From: Zhongshania aquatica
Lineage (GTDB): Bacteria; Pseudomonadota; Gammaproteobacteria; Pseudomonadales; Spongiibacteraceae
Assembly (NCBI RefSeq): GCF_027257955.1
Contig: NZ_JANZNQ010000008.1
Location: 151,423 to 215,422 of the forward strand
Length of the DNA stretch: 64,000 nt
Reading direction: 5' to 3'
Part shown: piece by piece, positions 9,439 through 18,296 of the stretch
Numbering within the stretch: position 1 is the first letter of the stretch
Layout: each line of letters starts with the position of its first letter
The notes under the pieces: generated by a model
What the model saw: only the letters and a program-made list of their open reading frames with translations
The model's database searches: none
Told to the model about the DNA's origin: nothing
Program-made: the position numbers and the translations under genes

Positions 9439-10629
9439 ATGACACTTCAACGCCTCCGCCTCGCCAAGAACGAAGACAAACGTCTGCGCAGCGGTCATTT
9501 ATGGATTTATAGCAATGAGGTAGACGCCAGCGCGACACCACTGCGCAATTTCTCAGCGGGCGAACACGTTGTAGTAGAAAACCAACAGGGCAAGAGCTTG
9601 GGCGTCGCCTATGTAAACCCGCAGTCTCTAATCTGCGCGCGACTCATGAGTCACGATGAGCGGCCTATCGATGTGAACTTTCTAAAAAAGCGGATCAAAT
9701 CTGCCCTCGCGCTGCGCGAAACGCTGTATGAACATCCCTGCTACCGACTTATCTATGGTGAGAGTGATTTACTGCCGGGCCTCGTTGTCGACCGTTTCGG
9801 CGACCACCTCTCAGTACAGCTCAATACCGCCGGCATGGATGCAATGCGCGACATTATCATTGAAGCCCTTGTGCGCATGCTGCAGCCGCAGTCAATTCTG
9901 TTACGCAACGATGCCGCAGTTCGTAAACTTGAAGGGCTGGAGCTAGAGGTTGTCACTGCCTATGGCGAGGTTCCAGATGAAGTCGAACTGATTGAAAACG
10001 GTGTGCGTTTTCTCGCGCCACTCGCAGCGGGTCAAAAAACCGGCTGGTTCTACGACCAACGCCCCAACCGGGAGTGGTTGCGCACCTTAGCGCCAGGTAA
10101 GCGCGTACTAGATGTGTTTAGCTACGTCGGCAGCTTTGGTGTGCAAGCTGCGGTTTTTGGCGCAAGCGATGTTTGGTGCGCCGACATCTCCGAATCCGCA
10201 CTTGATATGGTGCACAAAAACGCCGAGCTCAACGGTGTTGCCGACAAACTTAGCACCGTACAGGGTGATGCCTTTACAACGCTTAAATCATTGAAAGAAG
10301 CTGACGAGCGCTTTGATGTCATTATCGTAGACCCACCGGCGTTCATAAAACGTAAAAAAGATCAGAAAGAAGGCATTTTAGCCTATCGCCGTATCAACGA
10401 AATGGCCATGCGACTGTTGAATCACGACGGTTTTCTCATTTCCGGCTCATGCTCAATGCATATGCCAAGAGAGGAAATGCTAGATTTAGTCCGCGCTTCA
10501 GCCCGTCATATTGATCGCCACGCCCAAATTCTTGCGGAGGGTATGCAGGGAGCCGACCATCCAGTTCACTCGGCAATACCTGAAACGCGCTATTTAAAAG
10601 CCGTATTGAGCCGAATTTCTCGTGTCTAA
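9439..10629 (+). CDS. rlmI: 23S rRNA (cytosine-C5)-methyltransferase RlmI-type
   Basis: 396 residues, normal length for RlmI, which methylates C1962 of 23S rRNA using SAM. An N-terminal PUA domain (residues about 1-80, including HLWIYSNEV) is followed by a class I methyltransferase domain: GWFYDQRPNR, the SAM motif VLDVFSYVGSFGVQAA, motif IV VDPPAF, and the cysteine motif GSCSMHM. All hallmark motifs of the RlmI/RlmK-like PUA methyltransferases are present. It is monocistronic or cotranscribed with the methyltransferase upstream. Confidence 0.92.
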   Translation: MTLQRLRLAKNEDKRLRSGHLWIYSNEVDASATPLRNFSAGEHVVVENQQGKSLGVAYVNPQSLICARLMSHDERPIDVNFLKKRIKSALALRETLYEHPCYRLIYGESDLLPGLVVDRFGDHLSVQLNTAGMDAMRDIIIEALVRMLQPQSILLRNDAAVRKLEGLELEVVTAYGEVPDEVELIENGVRFLAPLAAGQKTGWFYDQRPNREWLRTLAPGKRVLDVFSYVGSFGVQAAVFGASDVWCADISESALDMVHKNAELNGVADKLSTVQGDAFTTLKSLKEADERFDVIIVDPPAFIKRKKDQKEGILAYRRINEMAMRLLNHDGFLISGSCSMHMPREEMLDLVRASARHIDRHAQILAEGMQGADHPVHSAIPETRYLKAVLSRISRV

Positions 10630-10685
10630 CTTTTGCTTAATAACTCGCTTAGCAAGCTCTGATCGATATAGGTAATTCAAAAATT

Positions 10686-10727
10686 AAGGCAGCGTCAAAC
10701 TCAAGACACTTATTTTTGCGCTGCCTT
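10686..10727 (-). terminator. Intrinsic terminator candidate for the diguanylate cyclase gene
   Basis: Nine-base perfect arms AAGGCAGCG (10686-10694) and CGCTGCCTT (10719-10727) with a 24-base loop. On the minus strand the stem is followed by AATTTTTG. The right arm overlaps the last codons of the cyclase gene. The long loop makes it a moderate candidate; it may act for both convergent genes. Confidence 0.45.
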
Positions 10728-11834
10728 CTTTAACCGCTTCACTTCATACATATGCTGATCAGCGTATTTAAGTAAGGCCTCATAATCTGTCGCGTGATGT
10801 GGGTAAATAGACCAGCCGATACTCGCCTTCAGCGTGTATTTCCCTTCCTTGAGTGAAAGCGGTTCCTTCAGGATCTCCTCAATCCGTCGCTCTCCTCGCT
10901 TCGCGTCCTCTTCATTCCCCATGTCACGGCTAATAATGCAGAACTCATCACCACCTATACGCGCCACCGTATCAATTTCCCGAACTCGATGCCGCAAACG
11001 ACGACTGAACACTTCTAATATCTCGTCGCCAAAATGATGACCATATTGATCATTCGCTTTCTTAAAATCATTTAAATCAATAAAGAATAAGCAGAATGTA
11101 CTTCCGCTCTGTTCACAGCGAGAAATTTCTGATTTTAGTAATTCCAAAAAATGACGGCGATTTATCACCCCAGTGTGGGCGTCGTGATTGGCTAAGTAAT
11201 GATATTCGCGCCGCTCTTTCAATAACTTAGTACGCAAGCTTTTAGAGGTTTTATTGTAATAAAGCGCAACAAAGGCAATAAAAAAATGGGTGGTAAAAAT
11301 GCTAACAAAAAAAGCAAGGCCATCATCGACATCGGGCATCGCATTTTGTATCGGAATACCTAAGTAAGGCGCTGCGAACAGCAGCGACCACGATAGCGTC
11401 GCGAGAAGCCCCCAAATTATTCCCGCCTTGAAATCGATACTGAGCGTAGCAACGGCAGGGAAAATAATCAGACAAATAGCCGCCGGAGATTCAATCCCGC
11501 CGGTCATGATCGCGAGATAGATTAAAGCCAAACCTAGAGAGGCAATAAGCGTATTCACTGCTAAAACGCGCTGATTCAATGTGCGTAAAATATAGATCGA
11601 CAGCAGCGCGCCAACACCAATGAAGATGAAGAACACCCTTAGTATATGTACGCTGTGCTCTCCCAAAGGAAGAAAATATGTGGCAACAAAAATAATAAGC
11701 GAGACATAAAACAGGACGCTAAGGATTAAACTGGCGACAAAACGATGACGATACAACCTCGCATTGCCGCCACCGGTTTTAGAATGAAATGAGTCTACTA
11801 ATGAAAGTATGTTAAAACTGTTAAACTTAAACAT
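10710..11834 (-). CDS. Membrane-bound diguanylate cyclase (GGDEF)
   Basis: 374 residues. About six hydrophobic segments in the first 190 residues form an integral membrane sensor region with no recognised ligand domain. The C-terminal GGDEF domain has the exact GGDEF signature at residues 294-298 and the substrate-site pattern DLNDFKKANDQYGHHFGDEIL. An allosteric I-site RxxD (REID) lies five residues before GGDEF, so feedback inhibition by c-di-GMP is expected. It synthesises c-di-GMP from GTP. There is no EAL domain. It stands alone, convergent with rlmI. Confidence 0.92.
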   Translation of the reverse strand: MFKFNSFNILSLVDSFHSKTGGGNARLYRHRFVASLILSVLFYVSLIIFVATYFLPLGEHSVHILRVFFIFIGVGALLSIYILRTLNQRVLAVNTLIASLGLALIYLAIMTGGIESPAAICLIIFPAVATLSIDFKAGIIWGLLATLSWSLLFAAPYLGIPIQNAMPDVDDGLAFFVSIFTTHFFIAFVALYYNKTSKSLRTKLLKERREYHYLANHDAHTGVINRRHFLELLKSEISRCEQSGSTFCLFFIDLNDFKKANDQYGHHFGDEILEVFSRRLRHRVREIDTVARIGGDEFCIISRDMGNEEDAKRGERRIEEILKEPLSLKEGKYTLKASIGWSIYPHHATDYEALLKYADQHMYEVKRLKKAAQK

Positions 11835-12003
11835 CCTAAGCCTAATACTCCTTTTTAGCGCACTTCACCCGTAAATCAGCGCGCCACAAGCTAAAGCAAA
11901 GCTACAACCACCGGCCCATTTTCGTAAATTGTGGCGGCAAGCCAGTAACTAAGCAACTCGCAGGCGTCATTCCTAGCCACACATCCCCCTACGCTGAGCA
12001 GCA

Positions 12004-12846
12004 CTATTTGAAATCAGCCGCACTGTGCCGCTCAACTACCTGGGTCTTCTCATCACCCCAGGGACGGTTCACACGAAGCCCACGCCGCACCGCTGGTCGC
12101 TCAGCAATCAATTCTGCCCACCGTACAACGTGACGGTAAGAGGCAACATCAAGAAACTCAGCGGCATCGTATAAACGACCTTGCGCCAGCGCACCGTACC
12201 AAGGGAAAGTCGCCATATCTGCAATTGTATAGTTGTCACCACATAAATAGGTGTTTTGCGACAGGTGCTTATCCAATACATCTAGCTGTCGCTTTACCTC
12301 CATCGTGTAGCGATCAATGGGGTATTGATACTTTTCTGGCGCGTAGGCGTAAAAATGTCCAAATCCACCGCCGAGAAACGGAGCGCTACCCTGCTGCCAC
12401 ATTAACCACGACTGACAAGCAGCTCGCTCAGCAGGATCTTTGGGGTAATAAGCATCAAATTTTTCAGCCAGATAGAGCAGAATGGCCGCCGACTCGAATA
12501 CTCTTATCGGCGGGCTTACACCTCGATCAAGTAAGGCGGGGATTTTGGAGTTGGGATTTATTTCCACAAAGCCGCTGCTAAACTGATCCCCCTCGCTGAT
12601 ATTGATCGTGTAGGCGTCGTACTCTGCCGCATTAATACCGAGTTCTAATAACTCCTCTAACATCACTGTCACTTTCACCCCATTGGGGGTGGCCAGTGAA
12701 TGAAGCTGCAGATCGTGCTCCCCTACCGGCAATACTTTATCGTGGGTAGCACCAGATATTGGCCGATTGATATTGCTAAATTTGCCGCCGCTTTGATTGT
12801 CCCACTTCCACACCGCCGGTGGCGTGTAGGTATTAAAGTCTGCCAT
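12004..12846 (-). CDS. yghU: YghU-type glutathione S-transferase / disulfide-bond oxidoreductase
   Basis: 280 residues, of usual YghU length (near 285). Features include the long N-terminal extension before the thioredoxin fold (YTPPAVWKWD, INRPISGATHDK, LPVGEHDLQLHSLATPNG), a GST_N domain with NPNSKIPAL and ESAAILLYLAEKF, and an all-helical GST_C domain with GDNYTIADMATFPW. It acts on glutathione-dependent disulfide exchange in the cytoplasm. The start has AGGAGA eight bases upstream. Lone gene. Confidence 0.9.
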   Translation of the reverse strand: MADFNTYTPPAVWKWDNQSGGKFSNINRPISGATHDKVLPVGEHDLQLHSLATPNGVKVTVMLEELLELGINAAEYDAYTINISEGDQFSSGFVEINPNSKIPALLDRGVSPPIRVFESAAILLYLAEKFDAYYPKDPAERAACQSWLMWQQGSAPFLGGGFGHFYAYAPEKYQYPIDRYTMEVKRQLDVLDKHLSQNTYLCGDNYTIADMATFPWYGALAQGRLYDAAEFLDVASYRHVVRWAELIAERPAVRRGLRVNRPWGDEKTQVVERHSAADFK

Positions 12847-12997
12847 TGGAAGATTCTCCTGCTAAATATCAAAAATCAATCTTGTTAGTTAAATTGATCG
12901 CCGCACTCATACACTCTATCAATAGATTACCGCACGCGCGAAACCTAGGGCACCGCCAGGCAACATCTAAACTGCAGACAAAGCAACACGCCTCAGA

Positions 12998-13909
12998 TCA
13001 ATGACTAGGCGACGCCACTGACGCCTCCTGCGCCACTTTGGCTCGACGCCAAAAGCCCTGATGAATTGCCAGCGCGAGAAAAATCAAACCCGCTCCCAGC
13101 AAAATCGCCACAGACACGGTCTCGTTTGCCAACACCACACCTAATATTATTGCCAGGATTGGCGTAATCAATGGAATCAGAGACACTGTCTCAACAGCCA
13201 TGTGTTTCAGTATTGAATAGTAGGCGACAAAGCCCACCAATGAGCCAAACAGCGACAAATACAATAACGACCCTAGGGACTGCGAGCTAATATAAATAGG
13301 CTCAACACCAAAGACAAACACCCAGCTCAGCGCCATTCCCGGCAAGGCAAATGCCATTGCGCCAAGTGCTTGTTCAATGGGTTCAACCGCCATTTCTGCG
13401 TTTAGCTTTTTCACCCACAATGCACTTGCCGAAAACAGCACATTGGACAGTAGCATCAGCCCAATGCCGATATAGCTATCTCCCGTCACACTCACATCGT
13501 CAAATACAATGCACAGCAGGCCCAAACCGGCCAAAACAATCGCAAATACCTTGCGCGGCTGCAATAGATTTTCACCCAAAATAGGCCCCGCAAGTACGGC
13601 GGTAAAAAATGGCGTCAAACCAAATAGCAAAGCAATAAGGCCAGACGGCAGATACTCGGCAGCGAAATACACCAATGCCATATTCGGAAAAAGACTGATT
13701 GACGCCGCAAAATACAACTTCCAGTGTCGACGAATCGCTAGCCCCGCAAAGCCGCCAATGGTGCAAATAATGCTGCCCACGCCAAAGGCCAACGCAATTC
13801 GCATGGTTAGACCCGCAATTGGCTGCAGGGAATCACCGCCTAACTTTATTGCTAGCGGCGTTGTGGCCCAAATAAATATGACCAATACATAGGTCAACCT
13901 TACAAGCAT
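12998..13909 (-). CDS. EamA/DMT-superfamily transporter
   Basis: 303 residues with ten predicted membrane segments in two EamA halves (about 5-140 and 150-285), which is the standard architecture of drug/metabolite exporters. Family-like pieces include FIWATTPLAIKLGGDSL at the start and VLIFLALAIHQGF-like hydrophobic repeats at the end. The substrate is unknown; such proteins commonly export amino acids or metabolites. A strong terminator hairpin lies only about 50 bases upstream of its start (see separate entry), so attenuation is possible. Confidence 0.87.
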   Translation of the reverse strand: MLVRLTYVLVIFIWATTPLAIKLGGDSLQPIAGLTMRIALAFGVGSIICTIGGFAGLAIRRHWKLYFAASISLFPNMALVYFAAEYLPSGLIALLFGLTPFFTAVLAGPILGENLLQPRKVFAIVLAGLGLLCIVFDDVSVTGDSYIGIGLMLLSNVLFSASALWVKKLNAEMAVEPIEQALGAMAFALPGMALSWVFVFGVEPIYISSQSLGSLLYLSLFGSLVGFVAYYSILKHMAVETVSLIPLITPILAIILGVVLANETVSVAILLGAGLIFLALAIHQGFWRRAKVAQEASVASPSH

Positions 13910-14286
13910 GATCGTCTACCTGAATACTTGCCGAGACATTTATCTGTGGCCAGAAACGAAAAGGCCGCAGAGAGTGTCTGCGGCCTTTGAGAAATTTTGC
14001 GTTTTTAAATCAATGCATCATTTTTCTGCCGCACGCCATACCACCCAGCGCAATGCGAGATTGCGTTTGGCTGCAGCAAACATGACAGGACAAAGTGAAT
14101 ACATGATTTTTGACTTTCCGTTTTAAATCGGTGAAAACCCCTCGACTATAGGAGAAGAGCATATATCTACGCAAGCTTTTCTTAATCGTAATATTGGCAC
14201 AAATAGACAAGGTCAGAGTCAACATCACGATTAGCAATCTAAACCCTACGACTCAAAACGCTTACAAAACAGTCTTTCAAGCGCGG
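13910..14286. other. 377-base gap with one strong hairpin and no convincing gene
   Basis: Apart from the hairpin at 13960-13988, I see only short frames without ribosome sites. One minus-strand frame ends near 14010 just before the hairpin, and a 21-codon frame lies at 14018-14083. The region could be a leader for the DMT gene or the tail of a small RNA. Confidence 0.4.
13960..13988 (-). terminator. Rho-independent terminator hairpin upstream of the DMT transporter gene
   Basis: Perfect 11-base arms AAAGGCCGCAG (13960-13970) and CTGCGGCCTTT (13978-13988) with a 7-base loop. On the minus strand it is followed by TTTTCGTTTC. No clear protein gene precedes it on that strand, and the DMT gene starts about 50 bases beyond it. 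It could therefore end a small transcript or work as an attenuator. Confidence 0.65.
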
Positions 14287-14745
14287 TTATAAATCCTCTA
14301 AGCGATTCGCTGAGTGCGTCATCAACATCAGCTGATGCTCCTCCACATCAAGTAACTGTTCCAGCATGTCGGCAGCGGGCGTCGTCCCACAGCGGCTAAG
14401 TAAGTAACTATAAAGCGCTATCAACTGCTCGTGGATATCCCTAACCCGATCCATAAGTTGATTAGCCGAGAGTGTCGCCCACTCTTCGTCTTTGGTCGAC
14501 GTATCTGGCAAAGGCTGTTTATTCAAAAACTCAGTGCACCACGTCCCTAGGGCATTATCACTTTCAATATGGTCAAAAGTAGACACCGTTTTAGCAAGCT
14601 GGCGCTCATGATCGGCTATATAGCCGCTAAGCATTTTTGTGCGTTCATCGTCAGACGCCGCAACACTAGACTCGATAAAAGCAGCGAAATTACGGTGGAA
14701 CTCACCTGACCACGCAACCACATTGCCAATTGTTTCAATTTGCAT
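14287..14745 (-). CDS. Hypothetical mostly helical protein
   Basis: 152 residues from the ATG at 14745, chosen because AGGAGG lies nine bases upstream. An ATG 24 bases earlier has no such site. The sequence is rich in helix-forming stretches with scattered His and Glu (EFHRNFAAF, YIADHERQL, DIHEQLIALYSYL, LLDVEEHQLML), which would suit a four-helix bundle such as a ferritin-like or hemerythrin-like fold. I cannot assign a family. No signal peptide. It lies between the DMT gene and the DTW-domain gene but is not obviously in an operon. Confidence 0.6.
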   Translation of the reverse strand: MQIETIGNVVAWSGEFHRNFAAFIESSVAASDDERTKMLSGYIADHERQLAKTVSTFDHIESDNALGTWCTEFLNKQPLPDTSTKDEEWATLSANQLMDRVRDIHEQLIALYSYLLSRCGTTPAADMLEQLLDVEEHQLMLMTHSANRLEDL

Positions 14746-14885
14746 TTTCGCCTTCCTCCTGTTCGTCATTCACTCGCAGCTCAACGAGCATCCATGTTAG
14801 TTGTGACAGGCGAATTTGCGCAGATACTCACGAGAATTAATTGAGTACCGCGACGATTTACTAATAGGCCTTGAGAATGGGGGAT

Positions 14886-15479
14886 TCAGGAGGGATAGTT
14901 TTTTTGATAGGTCTCGGCCCCCATCGCCTCGATCTGTAGATCAATCATTTTATAAAACGCCGGTAAAATGGCGGAGTAATCCGATTCTGGCACCAAGCCA
15001 TTAAGCGCTGCGACCGCCGCTTCAATAGTTGACAGGCCGTCTTGTCGTGGCGATTTTCGGATTTTATATTGCGATGTCTTTGTCGCTTGAATCGCTACAC
15101 AAGGCAATTCAGCCAGCCAAGAATTTAAATACATTAGCCGTGCGACCTTTCGCCACGTACCGTCCAATAAAATAATATTTTTAATATCTTTGCGCTCTAG
15201 CTGATCGGCAGTAACGGCATTTTCTGCGGGAAACACCAGCACAGCCTCCGCTCGCCAATCAGGTCCGAGTATCGACAGTGGATCGAAATACTCACCAACC
15301 AGTCGCACCGCGCCGACAATAGACTTCTCTAGAATTGGTGCAGAAGAAAGAGCATGCTTGGCCTCTTTTTCATCTTGCAAAATGACGACACGATAAGGAC
15401 AAGCCATGCTGACAAGTACATCGCAGAGGCAGGTTTTTAGAGGTCGTTCACAATCTGCACACGCAGCGCGCTTTGTCAT
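14886..15479 (-). CDS. tapT: DTW-domain protein, probable tRNA-uridine aminocarboxypropyltransferase (TapT/YfiP-like)
   Basis: 197 residues. The N-terminal metal-binding cluster CADCERPLKTCLCD and the family motif D-G-T-W (LLDGTWRKVARLMYLN) are both present, with the adjacent RKSP region (KIRKSPRQDGLSTIEA). DTW proteins of the YfiP/TapT group transfer the aminocarboxypropyl group of SAM to U47 of tRNAs, giving acp3U. Lone gene on the minus strand. Confidence 0.85.
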   Translation of the reverse strand: MTKRAACADCERPLKTCLCDVLVSMACPYRVVILQDEKEAKHALSSAPILEKSIVGAVRLVGEYFDPLSILGPDWRAEAVLVFPAENAVTADQLERKDIKNIILLDGTWRKVARLMYLNSWLAELPCVAIQATKTSQYKIRKSPRQDGLSTIEAAVAALNGLVPESDYSAILPAFYKMIDLQIEAMGAETYQKNYPS

Positions 15480-15695
15480 ACGGATACCAACAAAATATTA
15501 AATAAAACATAGTAGAACATTTTCGCGACGGCTGCGTTTCCTCAAATAACACTGCATAGAGCATCTATTGGCAATTAGCTAGCGGTCAAAAATCGCAAGA
15601 TAGATAGAGGTTTGTAGGTTTTTATACAGTCTCAACGCTCGCATTTGCGGCTAGTTTGGAGCGCAGCGGAAAACCAGTCCGCCAACATGCGCTTG

Positions 15696-16502
15696 TTAGC
15701 CTTCGTTTGTGGCACTATCATCTTCTTCTAATTGGCTACCAATGAAAGATTCGATTCCTTGCCGCCACTGTGTCCAGTTTTTTGAACTTTTAGCGTGTTC
15801 TTCCAGGCTCTCAAGACTTGCGTTTAGCTCCAAAGCCTCTTTGAGCAGTTGAAGGGCTACACCTTCATTGCAGTAGCTCATCCTGTTTCTTAGGATGCCA
15901 CGGATATAATACAGCCGTGATAAATTAGGGTTGTCTTTTTCTAATCGTTTGTTAGCGCAAATTCCTGACAATTTTCTCCATGCCATCTCCACGGATTCAC
16001 TAGTAGGTGAATCATCTTCAACTACTAAATACTGCTCAGACGCAATTTTCATTGCGCACATAATTTCATCTATCTCGTATTTTCGATTGAGCTTTATTAG
16101 GGACTTACGGCCATTCTCATTAAGGGAATAACCTGGAATAACCTCAGACCAAAAATCCGACAACTGAGAGACAACCTCATCATCGAGGTCCATGAGTGCT
16201 TTTTGCCACTCGAACATCATTTCAATCTGTTCTTTGCGTTCTTGTAGCGCTTCTAATTGATCCCTTTGTTTTTCGATGACAGTATTATCAGATAACTCCC
16301 TGTCTGATTTTCCTCTGTTGCAATCAAAGCATGAGGTAATCAGGTTCAGAATATCGTTTGTGCCGCCTTGCGCTACAGGCTTAATGTGGTCAACTTCAAG
16401 CAAAACATCAGGCGCCTTATTGCCACAATATTGACAAGTAAACGAGTCTCTTTTAAAGACTTCGAACCTTATTTTTTTTGATAACGATATCCTTACAGTC
16501 AT
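15696..16502 (-). CDS. HNH endonuclease family protein
   Basis: 268 residues from the ATG at 16502 (AGGA seven bases upstream); an ATG 33 bases earlier is less likely. The N-terminal HNH domain is complete: a CQYC pair, then LEVDHIKPVAQGGTNDILNLITSC, then the second pair within CFDCNRGKSD. Residues 75-268 are helical and charged and unassigned. A DNA nicking or cleaving role is the family expectation. It is downstream of, and in the same direction as, the ZorAB-like operon but separated by about 350 bases. It may be a stand-alone nuclease or part of a defence neighbourhood. Confidence 0.85.
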   Translation of the reverse strand: MTVRISLSKKIRFEVFKRDSFTCQYCGNKAPDVLLEVDHIKPVAQGGTNDILNLITSCFDCNRGKSDRELSDNTVIEKQRDQLEALQERKEQIEMMFEWQKALMDLDDEVVSQLSDFWSEVIPGYSLNENGRKSLIKLNRKYEIDEIMCAMKIASEQYLVVEDDSPTSESVEMAWRKLSGICANKRLEKDNPNLSRLYYIRGILRNRMSYCNEGVALQLLKEALELNASLESLEEHAKSSKNWTQWRQGIESFIGSQLEEDDSATNEG

Positions 16503-16850
16503 CTCGATCCTTTTGGAGGCTAACAGCAAATTCAAATGCGTTCCGCTTTATAACTCGTGTGCACGGCGAAACGAAGCTTTGAGGTGATTAAACAGGAAAT
16601 TCTATTTGAATCAGGGTGATAGAAAACCTGAAATGATTTTTCCATTTGTGTGCGTCCTGCATTCGATGTGGAATCCCTTAGCCATGAGCATAATCGCTTA
16701 TCAAGAAAAATCAATTACTTAAGCGAATTTCCTCAGAATTAGTGAGCGCCGTGCTGTCGAATACGAGTTTGGCAGCTGACCGCTATTGCGACTACTCCCT
16801 CAAACATGCAAAAGTTCTCAGACATTTCACAGCTTATAAAAAATCGTACT
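16503..16850. other. 348-base gap without a supported gene
   Basis: AT-rich spacer between the HNH gene and the four-gene motor operon. I see only short frames with no ribosome sites and no clear terminator or promoter beyond A/T runs near 16840-16860. Confidence 0.4.
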
Positions 16851-17645
16851 CTATTTTTTCCGAGTGGTTTTTCGCGTTTTCTTAATGGGCTTTGCCGGTT
16901 CTGGTCGCTCGGTAACGTGATCGATCCAGAACAGCGCATCCAGGTAACTCACATAGCGATGTAAATACTGTGGGGAGAGATCGCGCATGGCCGTTAAGGC
17001 TTTTAGCGCGAGCATCTGTGGGTTCAGTGGCCCTGGGCTTTCAGGGCCTTGCTGTATAGCGATTTCGACCCGCTTGGCGATTGCGGTGCGCTGCTGAAAA
17101 ACCTGCATTTTCTGGCTGGCCTGCAAGGGCCGCTGATCCGACATCAGCTCGGTATCACCTTGGCTAAGCGCTATATCGGCGGTGTAGGCTGCACCGCTCA
17201 AGCTTTGACGTTCTTGCTCCCGCAATTGCCGCTCTAAGGCAGACGCCGACGCATCACTGCTCACTGGCTTCTCATCCAGCAATTCCCGCAGGGCCATTAC
17301 TTGGGCAATAGCTTTATCGCTTGGGCGCGTATTGTTTTGATGAGTGAGAAGTAATTTTTTAAAAGCGAACTCATCGCCATTGTTTAACAGCGCCTCGGCC
17401 AATGCGCGGTCACTTTCACCAAGCTCGGCCAGTGACGTCGCTATGCGCTGGGCCTTAGCCTCTTGATCAATTCGATAGCGCGCTAAGGCATCGGCAATTT
17501 TTGTTTGCAGAATCTCTTGTGCAGGTGCGCGCAAATCAGCCGCCCGCTCAGACATTGATTCAATAAAGCGGAAACGCGCGGGATCGTAGAGATGGCCCAT
17601 CTCTTCACGCAATAGCGCTATATCCTGCTGTAACTCTGCCAGCAT
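16851..17645 (-). CDS. DUF2894-like protein, last gene of the motor operon
   Basis: 264 residues, cytoplasmic and helical. The segment near residues 18-35 (GHLYDPARFRFIESMSERA) resembles the conserved DP-x-RF-R-x-x-E-x-x-x-RA core of DUF2894 proteins. In pseudomonads these lie next to DUF3348, DUF802 and OmpA genes. A run of Lys/Arg/Thr (PIKKTRKTTRKK) ends the protein. The start lies 3 bases after the OmpA-like gene stop, so translation is coupled. The function is unknown; it is probably an accessory of the membrane motor. Confidence 0.65.
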   Translation of the reverse strand: MLAELQQDIALLREEMGHLYDPARFRFIESMSERAADLRAPAQEILQTKIADALARYRIDQEAKAQRIATSLAELGESDRALAEALLNNGDEFAFKKLLLTHQNNTRPSDKAIAQVMALRELLDEKPVSSDASASALERQLREQERQSLSGAAYTADIALSQGDTELMSDQRPLQASQKMQVFQQRTAIAKRVEIAIQQGPESPGPLNPQMLALKALTAMRDLSPQYLHRYVSYLDALFWIDHVTERPEPAKPIKKTRKTTRKK

Positions 17646-17648
17646 AGC

Positions 17649-18296
17649 TTAGGGTGCCTTTTCTGCTGCCGCTTGCGCCCGTGGCACTGGCGCCATTTCT
17701 ACGCGACGATTTTGCGAGCGGCTATCAGCATCATTATTTTCCACCACCGGCTGCTGCGCGCCAAAGGCGGCGGCAAACACCATATCTGCGGGCATGCCCT
17801 CTTCGATAAGTGCGCGGGTGACGGTAAGCGCCCGCTGAGCAGACAACTCCCAATTATCGCGAAAATGTAAATTGCCTTTTTGAATGGGGAGATCATCGGT
17901 GAAACCGCTGACCATAAGCAATTGCTCATTGTCACCAAGATACACTTGCAGGGGCGCTCGCAGGGTATGCAAAAGTTCTCGGCCTTCGTCCTGCAATTCG
18001 GCGGAATTTAAAGAAAACAAAACGTTGCCACTGATACCAATTTTGCCATCCCGCAGGGTGACTCGGCCGGCAGCAAGAGGGTCAGCCAAAGCCTGCTCCA
18101 GGGCCAAACGGCGTTGCTCAGCGACTTCTCTTTTTTGAATTTCTTTCTCTAGGGTCTGCGATAACTCAAGTTGAAAACCCAGCGCCCACACCAGTAGCAA
18201 CACAAACACGCCGACCAGCCCGGTCATTAGGTCGCCGAAAATCGCCCAAATTGGCGGTTCTTGATCTAAGCCATTATCCAGTTCCGACACACTCAT
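17649..18296 (-). CDS. MotB/ZorB-like OmpA-domain stator protein
   Basis: 215 residues. A single membrane helix (about 17-41) carries Asp22 in AIFGDLMTG, at the position of the proton-binding Asp of MotB (ADFMTA). A short coiled linker leads to a C-terminal OmpA-like peptidoglycan-binding domain with FSLNSAELQDEG, SGFTDDLP and the NRRVEM signature. Together with the MotA-like neighbour it should form an ion-driven complex anchored to the cell wall. Its start overlaps the stop of that gene (ATGA). Confidence 0.87.
   Translation of the reverse strand: MSVSELDNGLDQEPPIWAIFGDLMTGLVGVFVLLLVWALGFQLELSQTLEKEIQKREVAEQRRLALEQALADPLAAGRVTLRDGKIGISGNVLFSLNSAELQDEGRELLHTLRAPLQVYLGDNEQLLMVSGFTDDLPIQKGNLHFRDNWELSAQRALTVTRALIEEGMPADMVFAAAFGAQQPVVENNDADSRSQNRRVEMAPVPRAQAAAEKAP

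Noticed and set aside
14018..14083. 21-codon leader peptide with two Trp codons before the DMT gene
   Set aside because: No ribosome-binding site and only two Trp codons, not adjacent; kept only as a remark.
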